NCBI GenBank assembly: GCA_003667245.1
Contig: RCNN01000255.1
Span: 1-42,167 of the forward strand
Direction: 5' to 3'
Origin: Heterostelium multicystogenum
Lineage: Eukaryota > Evosea > Eumycetozoa > Acytosteliales > Acytosteliaceae
Length of the DNA: 42,167 nucleotides
A model generated the notes under the pieces. The model had not been told where the DNA came from. It was given only the letters and a program-made list of their open reading frames with translations, and ran no database searches. The position numbers and the translations under genes were made by a program. Below are positions 21,270-31,780 of this stretch, piece by piece (positions within the stretch are counted from its first letter, which is position 1; the number at the start of each line of letters is the position of its first letter).

Positions 21270-22398
21270 AACGATAGTTAAACGATTACTCTGGTCTACT
21301 AAGCTGCAAAGTTTGCCAAACTCATCAAGACCATTTCATTTTAAAATCGCCACCAAACCCAACATCAACAAATTTGCTTGAAGGTGTGTCTTTGGTCCGA
21401 GAACGAAACGACGAAACATCAATCAACACCCACCACCACTGCCAGAGTGTGTTTGATTTTGCAAAGGAAAACAAAAACTGGTTTTTGCAAATTAAGCAAA
21501 AACAAAGGTTCAAACCAAACCAAACCGCTGATCAAAAAATTCCTGAACATAGTAGAAAAGCAATATTGACACTCATTTGACAACAACCACAATCAAAGCA
21601 ACAACTAGCAACTAGAGAGATTTTTCCCTCTTCTATATTTTTAACTCCAAAACCAAAATAACATCAAGCAATATCACTGGAACACTCTGCCCATTAATTG
21701 GTGTGTGTGACAATAATAATCAAATCAATCAGTTAAATACTACCGACTCCTAAACTACTGCTGGACCATCATTTAGGCCACCACGCTGAACTCAACTGTG
21801 CAAGCACTTGAAACTACCTACCAACAAACAAAACTCATCAACATACACATAATTAATTTGTCGTCTACTTTTTCCTCTTCCACTTCAGCAACTCTACTTC
21901 TCCTTAAATATTTATTTTGTATCCAACAATCATTGCTTTGCAACACACAAATACATCAAGTCAGCTGCCCAACATCATTACACACAACACAAGAGTATTG
22001 TTTGTTTGATTTCCCATCACACGAATTTGGTAAAAGCTTCACTACCGTCTTTACTACTATTCGTCAACTATCATCAACCTTTGAAACACGCTCAAAACCG
22101 CCTGGTGACGAAACAATCCCACCCCATAACTTTAATTGAGACAACTATCCAGGAACGCTTTGTCATCATCGATAGAAGTTGGATCAGCCTCAATTGTCAT
22201 TATTGTTAAACTTTATCTCGAAACAAGCTATCAAGTTATAACCAATAATAATCAAGGACTAATAGTACATATATCTATATATATTATATGTATTTATATA
22301 TTTAAACAATCAATACCATATATTTTTTATATTAAACAAAACTATATACAACACTCACTTCACACTTACCATATATATATAATCAATCTCAACAAACA
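21270..22398 (+). promoter_or_regulatory. AC-rich block upstream of NF-YA: likely long 5' leader or uncaptured 5' exon
   Basis: Composition changes here to C- and A-rich on plus, like transcribed sense sequence in this window. A frame of about 98 codons without ATG (about 21285-21580) includes SCKVCQTHQDHF and FAKENKNWFLQIKQKQRF, which looks protein-like, and another open frame runs 21798-22139. No splice path to the NF-YA start at 22399 is evident. It could be a leader with upstream ORFs or an exon of another gene. Confidence 0.3.
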
Positions 22399-23231
22399 AT
22401 GTCATATTCCCATATATATTTACCACATGCTGATAAAGGCTATTCACACCATCTTGACCCTCCTCAGTGGATCTCAAATAAATTACTCCCCAGACCACAT
22501 GATCACACCAGAAGATGATAAAAAGATATGATTATTTGAAATGTGTAGGTTACTGGACATCCTGTTGGATATTTCCCACTGGTGGAAACTAACCAATATT
22601 TATTTATTTTCATATAGGTTCCATATATGAAATATCAACCAACTGAAGAAGAACCTTTATATGTCAACGCCAAGCAATACACCAGAATAATGAAACGAAG
22701 ACAAGCAAGAGCAAAGTCAGAATCTGATAAAGCACCGAAAGTAAGAAAGCCATACCAACACGAAAGCAGGACATCAACACGCAATGAGAAGACAAAGAGG
22801 TAACGGTGGTAGATTTTTAACAGCAAAAAAGAGAAAGAGATGCTTATGAATGAAGAGAAAATTGAAAGCGGAACAATCTACCTCCCCAAAGTGCGACACA
22901 TCTCCACCTTCTTCCAACACCACCTCACCACCCCTAATTGATACAATAAGCAGCAAGCAGAAAGCAATGAAACAAAAACAACCAAGCACTAGCACAACAC
23001 CAAGTGCAATATCCACAAGCACCTCACTACAGTCTCCAACAACCATACCAACAAATTCATCCACAACAAAATTTAGAAGAAATATACCAACTTGTTAATA
23101 CCTCATCGCCACCATCCTCGCCAAATCCAGCTTTTGAAGCCAGTGGACTCAGTAGCAGTAACGATCATCATCATCCCCAATATACTTATCACGCCAACAA
23201 TAACTACCACTTTATCAAAGTGGAGTATTGA
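22399..23231 (+). CDS. nfyA: NF-YA / HAP2, CCAAT-binding factor subunit A, frameshifted
   Basis: Sequence-specific subunit of the trimeric CCAAT-binding factor; it joins the NF-YB/NF-YC dimer in the nucleus. Start ATG 22399 ([14 protein letters not shown]), intron 22545-22617. Exon 2 holds the core domain: [19 protein letters not shown] (the NF-YB/C interaction helix), ARAKSESDK linker, then [14 protein letters not shown] and RGNGGRF (the DNA-binding helix and GxGGRF loop). The downstream region is K-, S-, T- and P-rich and ends NYHFIKVEY with TGA at 23229-23231. Shifts: near 22515 (A run), near 22772 (AGCAGGACATC, where one G fewer gives ESRHQHA), near 22840 and near 23070. The product would be about 260 residues. 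Every family-invariant residue is present across the breaks, so the gene is probably intact in the organism. Confidence 0.85.
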
Positions 23232-23507
23232 ACAAATAAATAAAACAAAACATTATATATATTCAGAATGTAAATCACCAAAATGGACTTAGACCAATTG
23301 ATCAATTCATGTTTATGGATTTTCTAATTAACTTGATTACTTTTTATGCTTCATTTTATTTTATTTATTTGTACAGAGTTCTTTATTAGTAGAACTAAGC
23401 TTTGAATGTGATATCTTAGATGATAGTAAATGTTTTATCTATTTCTCTATCTTAGTGTTGAAATAGTTAGTGGCGATGGTGACTTTGGTGTTGGTGACTT
23501 GAGTTGG

Positions 23508-24345
23508 CTAATTATTGGTTGCTGGTGATTTAGATTTTGGTGACAAAATAGAGCTGGCGAAATTCAAGCTGGATTTGCCTGTCTTTGGTGTCATATTGTT
23601 TATGTTTTCATTGTTGTTGGTTTTGGTTTGTAATGTTCTTTAGTGGTGTGTTGCTTCTGCTGCCTGAAGCTTTGCCTGGAGTACCGTTGGCTCTCTTTGG
23701 ATGGTGTGTTTACTGCCACTCTTGTGTGGTGATCTGGTGTCTTTCCTGATCGGAGCAATGAAGATCCAGTCTTTCTGAGCTTAACTCCATTGATAATCTG
23801 CCAGTGAAATATTAAACTGTCGACCAGATTGAGAACTTAATCTCTTCTGTGTTGTGCTGGCTGGATTCTTGGACTTGTGCTCGATGAGGCAGTAGGAGGA
23901 GCAATTGGTTTAATTTGGGGTGGAGGAGGAGGTGGTGGGTGGATGGAGGTGGTGCACCCATGGAACTACAAAAAAAGAAAGATAGGCAAGATTAATAAGC
24001 TGCTCCTATTAAACCAAATTTAATACTTACTTTGCTGAGGGCTGTTGATTCAATAGTTAGATGCTTTTATAATTTGACCTAGTAACTCTTGGTATTGATT
24101 TAGATTATTTTATACAAATTGGTTCTGGTCAGATTTAATACGCAAGATTTCTTTCTCGAGATTGGCTTACTTTTGCCTCCAATCTTTCTGATGACAGTGG
24201 TATCATTATTTTGTACAATAATAGTGGGGGACTGATGAAGTAGTTGCCTTTTCCAAGATGAATGTCTTTTTGGCTTAGTACAATCATTATCTTCTGCATC
24301 GGACAAATCTGAATCAGAAACTCAAATATTTTTTTTCTTGGTCAT
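23508..24345 (-). CDS. Proline-rich, basic S/T-P protein with a possible WH2-like segment, frameshifted
   Basis: Unrecognised. ATG at 24343-24345 gives MTKKKNI, then an in-frame TGA, then VSDSDLSDAEDNDCTKPKR and WKRQLLHQSPTIIVQNND, NQYQELLGQIIKASNY. An intron lies at about 23968-24030 (GTAAGT ... TTTGTAG). After it come a run of prolines followed by KPIAPPTASS, then SGRQFNISLAD and INGVKLRKTGSS, resembling a WH2 actin-binding motif after a polyproline tract, and a lysine-, serine- and TP-rich tail (KRANGTPGKASGSRSNTPL, NMTPKTGKSSLNF) ending at TAG 23508-23510. Several frame changes are needed. The tail looks like a CDK-type substrate. Cytoskeletal or nuclear function are both open; the WH2 reading crosses a frame break and is weak. 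Confidence 0.45.
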
Positions 24346-25103
24346 AATGCATCTTCTCCAATCGAATATAACCGATAAGAAATATTCAATAATCTTTAAA
24401 TTTAAGCCAATGAAAATTATTATTAATTAATAAATTCTAATAGTGATATATAATTATATATATTATTATTTGGTATAATAGAATAACATACACTATCCCA
24501 AGTATCTTTCTTAAATGGTAACTTTTAACACTATATACATTGGTCAACAATGGCACTGAAGCTAATTGGCGAAAAATGGTTGATAATGGAAATTTATTTG
24601 ATTTTGTTGATATTGTTGTTTCTCTCTTTCTCTTTTCAACTGTTTATTATATTTTGATTCTTTCTTTTGTCACCAAGTTTTGACATCTTCTACTCTATAT
24701 AATATTTCTAGAATAATATGTAATAATAATAATATTTAAAGATAAATAGTTAATTAAAAAATGTATGTAGAAATGAATGATTGAATAATTGAATGAATGA
24801 ATGATTGAATGAATAATGCTCAAGGTCAACTCAGGCATGTGATGTTCAACCCTGGACACATCTCATTTTCATATTTTCCAACTCAATTTTTTAACGGAAA
24901 CACAGTGTGTTTGCGCCGCTAAATTCAAATTTGAAATTCAAAAAATAGTGAGAAAGAGTTCATCTGGGCAGAAAATGAAATCAAGCAAAGTCGAATGCAT
25001 CAACATCACCTCCATTCTGTATTTTTTAATGATGAGGTTAATTCCAGGATAACACAATCATTAATTATTATTATTATTATTTTTGAAAGAATATATTGAT
25101 AAA
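24346..25103. other. Intergenic with simple repeats
   Basis: About 760 AT-rich bases. It has ATAATAATAATAAT-type runs, a GAATGAATGA tract (about 24770-24812) and ACAGTGTGTTTGCGCCGC (about 24903-24920), a local GC-rich patch. No gene seen. Confidence 0.5.
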
Positions 25104-26073
25104 TTATGCCAAAATTAATTTAGTAAGCTCACTCTGTTGTTCCAGATCGAAGTGTGAGGCTAAGAGTTTGTAAACTTTGAGTGTGAAGCTGTGCTGAGAG
25201 AACAGTGTCGTATGTTTGCTGATGAGGATGAAACGATCTTTCCATGGTCAAAGTATTTGCCGCTGGTGGTGTCAAAACTTGGATGCTACCAATGCCTCGA
25301 TGATGTACCTGAACAATATGCTGCAGATTTGAAGACGGCGTGGTAGAGTCCCTTCAATGGGAATGGAAGGTCAACGATCTCACTTGCAAATATTCCTGGG
25401 TGCACAGAGTTGATTGTCATTCTTGGTTGACCTGGTGGGCTGCAATGTATGCGTCAATACGACGAGTAAGCTCGTAGGTTGAGCAAATCTGAGCCATCTT
25501 TGATTGGCAATATGTAAAGAAAGTGGCACTGGTGTTTGCTGTGAGGTTAACAAGCTTCAAGTTGGAGAGCTTGTTGCACGGAACTCGAGATGTTCATCAC
25601 CTTTGCTTGCGATTTCATGAGAATATCCAGCAGCTGCACGGTCAAAAGGAAATGACCGAGATAGTTGGCGAGAAACTGTGTGTTGAAGTTCTGTCCTGGT
25701 GGTGTGGAAGTGGGCTGTGTGAGAGGTGGCTGGTTGACCAAGTCCTCTTTGAGCCACATGATACCTGCATTGCACACGAGCATGTGGCAGTCGATTGTTA
25801 CGTTTGCGGTAGGCAGTGGCGAATGCATTGATTGAGTCGAGTGAAAGCAAGTCCAAGAGCATGTATTCTACCTTTTGGTTTCCGGTCTCCTTGATGACCT
25901 CTGCCACAGCGTTTCGAGCCTTCGACTCGGTTCTGCAGGCCATGATAATGTGGGCACCACGTTTTGCGAGTCTGATAGCAATCTCCTTGCCAAGACCGGC
26001 ATTGGCACCAGTGATGACAACAATTTTGTCTCTCATGTCGACCTCAGGTTGTTGTTGTTGTTTTTTTGTTCAT
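25104..26073 (-). CDS. Short-chain dehydrogenase/reductase (retinol dehydrogenase/WWOX-like), frameshifted
   Basis: NAD(P)H-dependent oxidoreductase with a Rossmann fold; substrate unknown, lipid or retinoid-like by family. The cofactor motif TGANAGLGKEIA lies near the N terminus, followed by ACRTESKARNAV (an arginine suited to NADPH), LDLLSL (the adenine pocket), CNAGIMW (the NAG motif), NYLGHFLLT, and the catalytic pair in YCQSKMAQ (YxxxK, about 25508). The substrate loop begins SVHPGIFASEI, and the C terminus reads LLASHFDLEQQSELTKL with TAA at 25104-25106. Start: ATG 26036 is in frame with the Rossmann motif; ATG 26073 upstream would add MNKKTTTTT if a T/A run near 26062 is mis-sized. At least four shifts downstream. 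It is divergent from the partial gene at 26373. Confidence 0.82.
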
Positions 26074-26372
26074 CTCGTTCTTCTTGTTCACTGTGAAAAC
26101 AAACAAAATCGTTAAACCAACAACTAAAGTAATGAAACCAATCATTATTGAGACCGATTCTACTTTAATCAACACTAACTAACTAACAATAACTACTAAT
26201 ACTACTAATATAGTAATCTTATAAGATTTAGATTTACTGTGTCTGAGTTTTGTTCAAAGTATTGTTTGATCATCAAACTTTATTTGGTCCAATCAAAGGG
26301 AGTGATGATATTTTTTTTTAATTTTTGAAGTCTTTTTTTTTGTTTTTTTTTGGGTCAACCTTTTATCTATAG

Positions 26373-26765
26373 ATACCCTTGAGAGGCAACCGACATTACA
26401 ATGAGAAAGATTCATATTACAAAGGTATTTACAAACTCTGACATTATAAATAGTATTATTTTTATTTGTTTGTTTGTAAAAATAGATTAATGTTGCCTAA
26501 AATATTGTTTTAATATTAATAATAATATATTCAACAATTAATTAATTTCAATCAGTAATCAAATCACTTAATCTATTAACATAATTGTACAGTTGCAGAC
26601 CAAAGGTATCTTCGTCAATTGTCTTGTGATGATGTCACTATTTTTTTGAAAATGACGAGAGATGTGAATCTTAATCAAATTTCGGCAGATATTTTTTACT
26701 TTGATGAGCTGTATTGTGTAATAACTCGCCCTGATATTTTAAGATACTTAATTAGCAAAAAATAA
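26373..26765 (+). CDS. Last two exons of an unrecognised gene
   Basis: After a TCTATAG acceptor, exon 26373-26424 reads IPLRGNRHYNEKDSYYK. A GTATTT donor follows; the next acceptor (TGTACAG) ends at 26592, and the splice keeps phase (G plus TT). The final exon runs 56 codons without a break (VADQRYLRQLSCDDVTIFL, MTRDVNLNQISADIFYFDEL, CVITRPDILRYL) to TAA 26763-26765. Residue balance and matching phase make this a confident coding region. The 5' part was not found; an ATG at 26134 (MKPIIIETDSTLIN) is a possible but unconnected start. Family unknown. Confidence 0.6.
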
Positions 26766-27565
26766 AAAAAGTTGGTTGTGTAACTTAAAAACTTGATCAA
26801 AAACATTCATAACAGGCTCTAAAAGGATTCATTATAGTTATTTTAACAGTATACTGTTATTGTATATTTATTTAAAAGTAAATATCTATTTTAAAATAAG
26901 AAAATATTCATTATGATTTGATTTGCTTTAAACATCATAAAAATATCAATCTTATAAAAACAACCACTCACCACAGAAATTCTCATTCGCTGGTTGGATT
27001 GTCTACCACTTTATTGCAAACTTTTACATCCACCCAACATACTATATACCACAATTCAATTCCAACTCTTAATTAATAATATAAATGACACTTACTTTTT
27101 ATCAAATATAATATATTATAATATATTTATAAACTGACTTAGAGAGAAAGAGAGTGGTGTGTGTATGTGTTAAGCAAACAAAAGATATCTGAAATTTAAT
27201 GGTTTACAAATTAGTTGATTCGATATCAAAATACACCCTTTCAATTCAATCAACAATTTTTGTTATTTTTTGATTTTAATTTTTTTTTGTTTTTTGTTTT
27301 TTCCTACAAAACCAAAAATTCTCATTAGTCTGTATTTAGAGAGCTAGTTTTATGTTTTATGTTTGTTTATTTGTTGGTTTTTTAATTTTAATTTATTTGT
27401 ATTTTTAATCCAATTTATACATTAGAAATAATTTGTTATATTATATAGTTAGTTTGCTACGTTGCATCATTAACAATATTAATACATTTAGTTAAAATAC
27501 ATACGCCTTAGACTTTTAGCAGCGGCAAAGGAGCATCATATTATATACGATAGAGAACTGATAGA
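26766..27565. other. Intergenic, upstream of VAMP7
   Basis: 800 AT-rich bases with long T runs on plus (about 27255-27302) and a GAGA/GTGT patch (about 27142-27170). No gene seen. CGCCTTAGAC and GCAGCGGCAAAGG near 27505-27530 may be leader sequence. Confidence 0.5.
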
Positions 27566-28460
27566 ATGACACTCTTATACGCTTCAGTTGGTTATAAAGG
27601 CAGTGTTCTTGTTGAACACTACGTAGATCACGGAAATTTTTGTAGATACTGCAAGACAACTTCTTACAAAGATCCCAGCATATGCCAAAAAGGTATAAAT
27701 CAAATCAACAATCGAGTATCCAACTCTGTGTCATGATTATCTTTGTGATGCATGAGTGGTGGCTATGTCACAGAAATTAACGAGTTACATAACATAATTA
27801 TAGAGTTATTCAGTAGGTGGTCATAATTTCCATTATATATCAGAGAATGAATTGGTTTTCTTATGCTTTTGTCATGAGAAACTTGGATTTTCTACACCTT
27901 TCGATTTCTTGATGGATATTCAATCAAGATTTATTGCATCCTATGGACATAATCTACCATTCAATGCACCACAAGCCACCTACGATCCATTCGGTAGAGT
28001 TTTAGAGGAGAGAATGGTATGAAATTCATAGCAGTCTTCATTATCTTTGATATTGATTCTAACCACAAACTTTACCATTTGACCTATTTGCAGAAATATT
28101 TTTTCAAATCCTCAATCAAACAAAATAAATATGATTAAAGATCAAGTCAGCGTCGTAAAGGATGAGTTGACTACAACTTTAGAGAAGACTATGAACAGAG
28201 GTGGAAAGATTGAAATTATCGTTGACAAAACAGAGAGGCTACAAGCAGAGTCCTTCCATTTTAAACAAGGAGCGACTCAATTAAAGAGGAAACTATGGTG
28301 GCAAAACAAGAAGATGATGATCATTATCTTTGTTATAGTATTTGTAAGTTATAGAGGCCTTATTACCTGGATTCATTAGCTGACACCAAATCTTTATTTC
28401 CTACAGATTATTTTGGCAGCAATCACATTGGGTATTTTGAAATTCGTACATGTTATTTAA
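27566..28460 (+). CDS. vamp7: VAMP7-type longin R-SNARE
   Basis: Vesicle SNARE of endosomes and lysosomes (contractile vacuole too, in Dictyostelium). Four exons: 27566-27692, 27804-28016, 28094-28343, 28407-28460. The longin domain comprises LLYASVGYKGSVLVEHY, NF.VDTARQLLTKIPAYAKK (after a shift at a T run near 27640), SYSVGGHNFHYISEN and LVFLCFCHEKLGFSTPFDFL. The R-SNARE coiled coil spans VSVVKDELTTTLEKTMNRGG through QAESFHFKQGATQLKRKLWW, with the zero-layer arginine in MNRGG. The C terminus is a membrane anchor (MIIIFVIVFIILAAITLGIL) that crosses the last intron in phase. Second shift: AAATATTTTTTCAAA (28094-28108) reads KYFSNP only with one T fewer. Total about 220 residues, normal. Confidence 0.9.
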
Positions 28461-28791
28461 ACAACAATATTTTAGCAAATACAAATTATAACACTCCTTT
28501 CATAATTTCATCATTTGGTATCTCCATTTTTCTGGCTGGATTACACAGCCAACCATCATACAATAACCATTCATTGGAATATCAATTTATAGCTTTTTTA
28601 CTTATTGTTTTTTATAGCAAACAAATAATAATATAAAATTTAATTACCCAATCTTCTTCTTCGAAGTTGCTTTGATTTTGTATAATTATTTTACAAATAC
28701 ATAAATTTATTGAAAATTATTTGGAATCATAATAAGTGGAAATAAAATGTATACAGTTGAGGTGATAGAATATTTGTATGGTTTTATATGA
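28461..28791. other. Convergent 3' spacer
   Basis: About 330 AT-rich bases between two convergent genes. Nothing else seen. Confidence 0.5.
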
Positions 28792-30391
28792 TTATTTTAA
28801 GTGAGTTTGGTTTACATGATTGTCAATTTCGCTGCTTGTGAATTTCTGCTGACAGAATGGACATTCATGGAGCTGTTGTTGTGGTTGTGGGGAGGCAGCT
28901 GGCTTAGATGATGAAACAGCTGGTTGTTGTGGTGGTGGTTGAACAACTGGTGGTAGATGAGAGGTGTTAGGTTGTTGATGCATGTAGAGATATTCCACCA
29001 CCATATGAATGCATTGGTGTTGGTGCAAACTTTGGTTGGAAGCTAGGTGGAGCATCTTTCATGAATTGACCATTCTGTTGTTGTGCTTGAATCTGTGATT
29101 GTGTAAGAGAAGCTTGTTGTGATGCCACTGTTGCTGTTGTTGTGTTGTTGGCGTTACTATTGTTGTTGGATGCATTTTGTTGTGATTGCTGTGGGTCATA
29201 TCTCAATGGTTGGTATTGTAATGACTTAACAGGGTAGAGGGGAGTATTTGATGGTTGGAATGGATGTATAACTTGACCACTGGTTGGGTTTTGAGTAGCA
29301 GCGACGGCTGAGCTCTCTGCCATTGGGAAGGTTAGTGGGAAGTTTTGTGGAACCATCATTCCGTATGGTGGATGTTGGACTTGAATTGGTTGTTGTTGTT
29401 GCTGTGGTGGACCTTGTGGTTGTGGTGGTTGGTGAAGTTGAAGTTGTGGTGGACCTTGTTGCTGCTGTGATGTAACTTGTGATTGAGATGGTTGTTGAGT
29501 TGATTGTTGTGCTGGTTGTTGTTGTTGCTGAGCAGTTTGTTGAGCTAAAATCTGATCACATTTTTGATCAACAGTCTTTAACTTCTCCTCTAAAGACAAG
29601 ATCTTTTCATTAGATTTATTTACAATATCTAACACTGCTTCAAATTTACTCTCCTACAATTAAATAATTATTAGTGATATGACAGATTTAGTCACATAGA
29701 ATAAACTTACAACTAATTTCATTAGCTCAGTAATCTGATTGCTCAATGCAGGGCTCACAGTTGATGAAGAATTGGTTGTTGATACAGGTGATTGTTGTTG
29801 TTGTTTGTATTGAGTGATAAATGGTAATGTTGTTGAGGAGACAGGAGAAGTAGTTAATAAAGGAGTTTGTGTAGTGGTTTTGGCTGTGATGCTGTTTCTA
29901 CTGGAGAAGTAGTCAGTGGAGGAGAAGTGGTATGTCCTGGTCGTGCTGAGACATGTGTCAATCCTTGTGATGTGGGTGGTGGTGCATATTGGGTAGTTAT
30001 ATTAGATACTGAAGATGTAATTGTTGTTGGTTGATTTGGAGCTGGGATTGGACTTGTAGGTTGATTTGAAGCTGAGACGTGACTTGTTGGTAGGGTTGGC
30101 GATGGCACTGGTGATGTTTGTGTAGGCATATAATATGAAGGAGGTGGTGGCTGCTGTTGTTGTTGTGAAGGAGATAAGCTGCTGTTATTAGATGGTAATA
30201 GATAGTCGATGTCACTGGTTGGTGATTTTACGCTAGTGACAGTAACATTGGTGTTTCCATCTGCATTGGAAAGATCGTTTGGATCAGTGACGATATTATT
30301 AGGATTATCATAGGTAGTTGACTGCACAATGAATCCATCAGAATCATCTCTTTCATCAGCACTACCAAAATTATATAATCCCACTACTCAT
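28792..30391 (-). CDS. Coiled-coil protein with a C-terminal C2H2/UBZ-like zinc finger
   Basis: ATG at 30389-30391 reads MSSG, then after a one-base shift in a G run GLYNFGSADERDDSDGFIV. A long low-complexity region rich in P, Q, S and T follows (about 30200-29720). An intron lies at 29654-29710. Exon 2 opens with a coiled coil (SKFEAVLDIVNKSNEKIL, SLEEKLKTVDQKCDQIL), then runs of Q, and ends ECPFCQQKFTSSEIDNH, VNQTH. That gives C-x2-C ... H-x4-H, the layout of UBZ-type ubiquitin-binding fingers in autophagy receptors of the TAX1BP1 kind. Other shifts lie near 29875 and 29000. Total near 500 residues. Ubiquitin binding is inference from the finger alone. Confidence 0.7.
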
Positions 30392-30688
30392 TTTCTTTGT
30401 TTCTATTGTTTGATTGTATCAGATATTTATTATTATTATTATTATTACTTTTACTATTACTATTACTGTTGTTGTTGATTGTTCTAATGATTTATTAATA
30501 ATATATAAATATATTAAATTAGTGTATTCTTTGTTATTTAGTGTTAAATTGAACTTTTGTTGTTAATTGATGTTTTTTGTTTTTTTGTTTTTTAGGGTGA
30601 ACAGTAGTAATAAGCTTCTCCCCCAGTTGGATAATCAATTATTATTAATATTATTATTATTATTATTAATATTTAAAAATTAATAATA

Positions 30689-30996
30689 ATGTCGAAATTT
30701 ATTAAAGTCCTGTGAATTGGGGAAACAAGAAAGACATCCAGATTATATTTTTTTTAAAAAATGACAAATTTAAATGAATTGAAATCGAACATGTATGGTT
30801 ATGATACTTGAGTATCTCTAATGTGATTAAAAGGAATATTCTGAATGAAAATAAAGCTTGTTGTTGGTTGTTTCCATAAAAAATAAACAAGTGAAAGAGA
30901 GAGACAATTGTCTTTGAAGAACATGCTTTAAATTGTTTACATAAGCATTTGTTAAGTTTGCTCAAATGCTTTTATTTATTCTTTAATTTTGAATAA
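30689..30996 (+). CDS. Doubtful small locus, coding on one strand or the other
   Basis: Plus: ATG 30689 opens MSKFIKVL, followed in shifted frames by ELGKQERHPDYIFFKK, MTNLNELKSNMYGYDT, LSISNVIKRNILNENKACC and ETIVFEEHALNCLHKHLL, ending TAA 30994-30996, only 2 bases from the convergent UXT stop. Minus: one unbroken hydrophobic frame of 87 codons without ATG covers 30702-30965. The plus reading has more natural residues but needs four shifts. Unrecognised either way. Confidence 0.3.
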
Positions 30997-30998
30997 TA

Positions 30999-31780
30999 TT
31001 AGTTCAATGTCTTTAAATCAGCAAGACCTTTTTCCATTAAATCTATCTTAGATCGTATAGAGTTTTATATTTTTAGTTACTTTTTCTTGTTTTCTATATT
31101 ATTGTATATTTGAAAGTGATTATCATTGTTAATTATCTGTACTACAATAGTAATGTACATAGATTCCGAAAGATTGCAATCTACTTCTCATATGAATTGA
31201 TTACATACTGATTTAAAATATCTTCCTTTTTTTTTTATGAATTCGATTGCTTCTGTAAGTGATAGTTGTACACTAATATCTAATCCTATATTTATAAATA
31301 TCTTTGATGTATCAGCACTGTATGATATTTAATGGTATAGAATAGTTTAGTATCAATGTATAAACAACACATATGTATACATGTATTCAGTAAGTTGATC
31401 TTACACTTTGGCTTTTGTATAACATTCACAACCTAGATTTATCAATAGTTTTCATTTCTTTCATTTTATTCTCTAATTAGAAGTTCGATATTGCTTTTCA
31501 GTTCAAGGCTATCATTCATAGTTAGATGTTCACATTGCTGTTGTTAGTGTTTTCGGTGGCCACCAAAAGAAACATTCATTATTATAGATTCTTCTCTATC
31601 CTGTACATACAATGTTTTGCAGTTCATTAAATATATATTGTTTTGATTCCAATAGCTTGTTGAGATCAGCTCTCAGAGTATCATTTATATATTGATTAAA
31701 ATAATCTATTGATTCATTATAAAAGCTGAATCATCATTATTACTACTACTACTGATGTTACTTTTAGATACATTGGCCAT
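30999..31780 (-). CDS. uxt: UXT/ART-27-type alpha-prefoldin, frameshifted
   Basis: Prefoldin-like subunit of the URI/R2TP chaperone complex, nuclear and cytosolic. ATG 31780 gives MANVSKSNISSSSNNDD. Helix 1 continues YINDTLRADLNKLLESKQ (human UXT has an F-I-S-D-V-L-Q-R-D-L counterpart). After an intron comes LELKSNIELLIRE and NLGCECYTKAKV (human: V-D-L-G-C-N-F-F-V). The next intron, 31318-31404, restores phase and gives ADTSKIFINIGLDISVQLSL, then TEAIEFIKKKEDILNQ (human: DTSRIYVALGYG ... LTLAEALKFIDRK). The last intron is 31094-31208; then KQEKVTKNIK and NSIRSKIDLMEKGLADLK, TAA 30999-31001. Four exons, about 150 residues. Shifts: near 31725, in an A10 run at 31227-31236 that should be A9, and near 31060. 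The match covers the whole protein. Confidence 0.75.

Noticed and set aside
25523..25831. 102-codon plus-strand frame over the SDR gene
   Set aside because: Antisense shadow of SDR; the minus strand carries all the family motifs.
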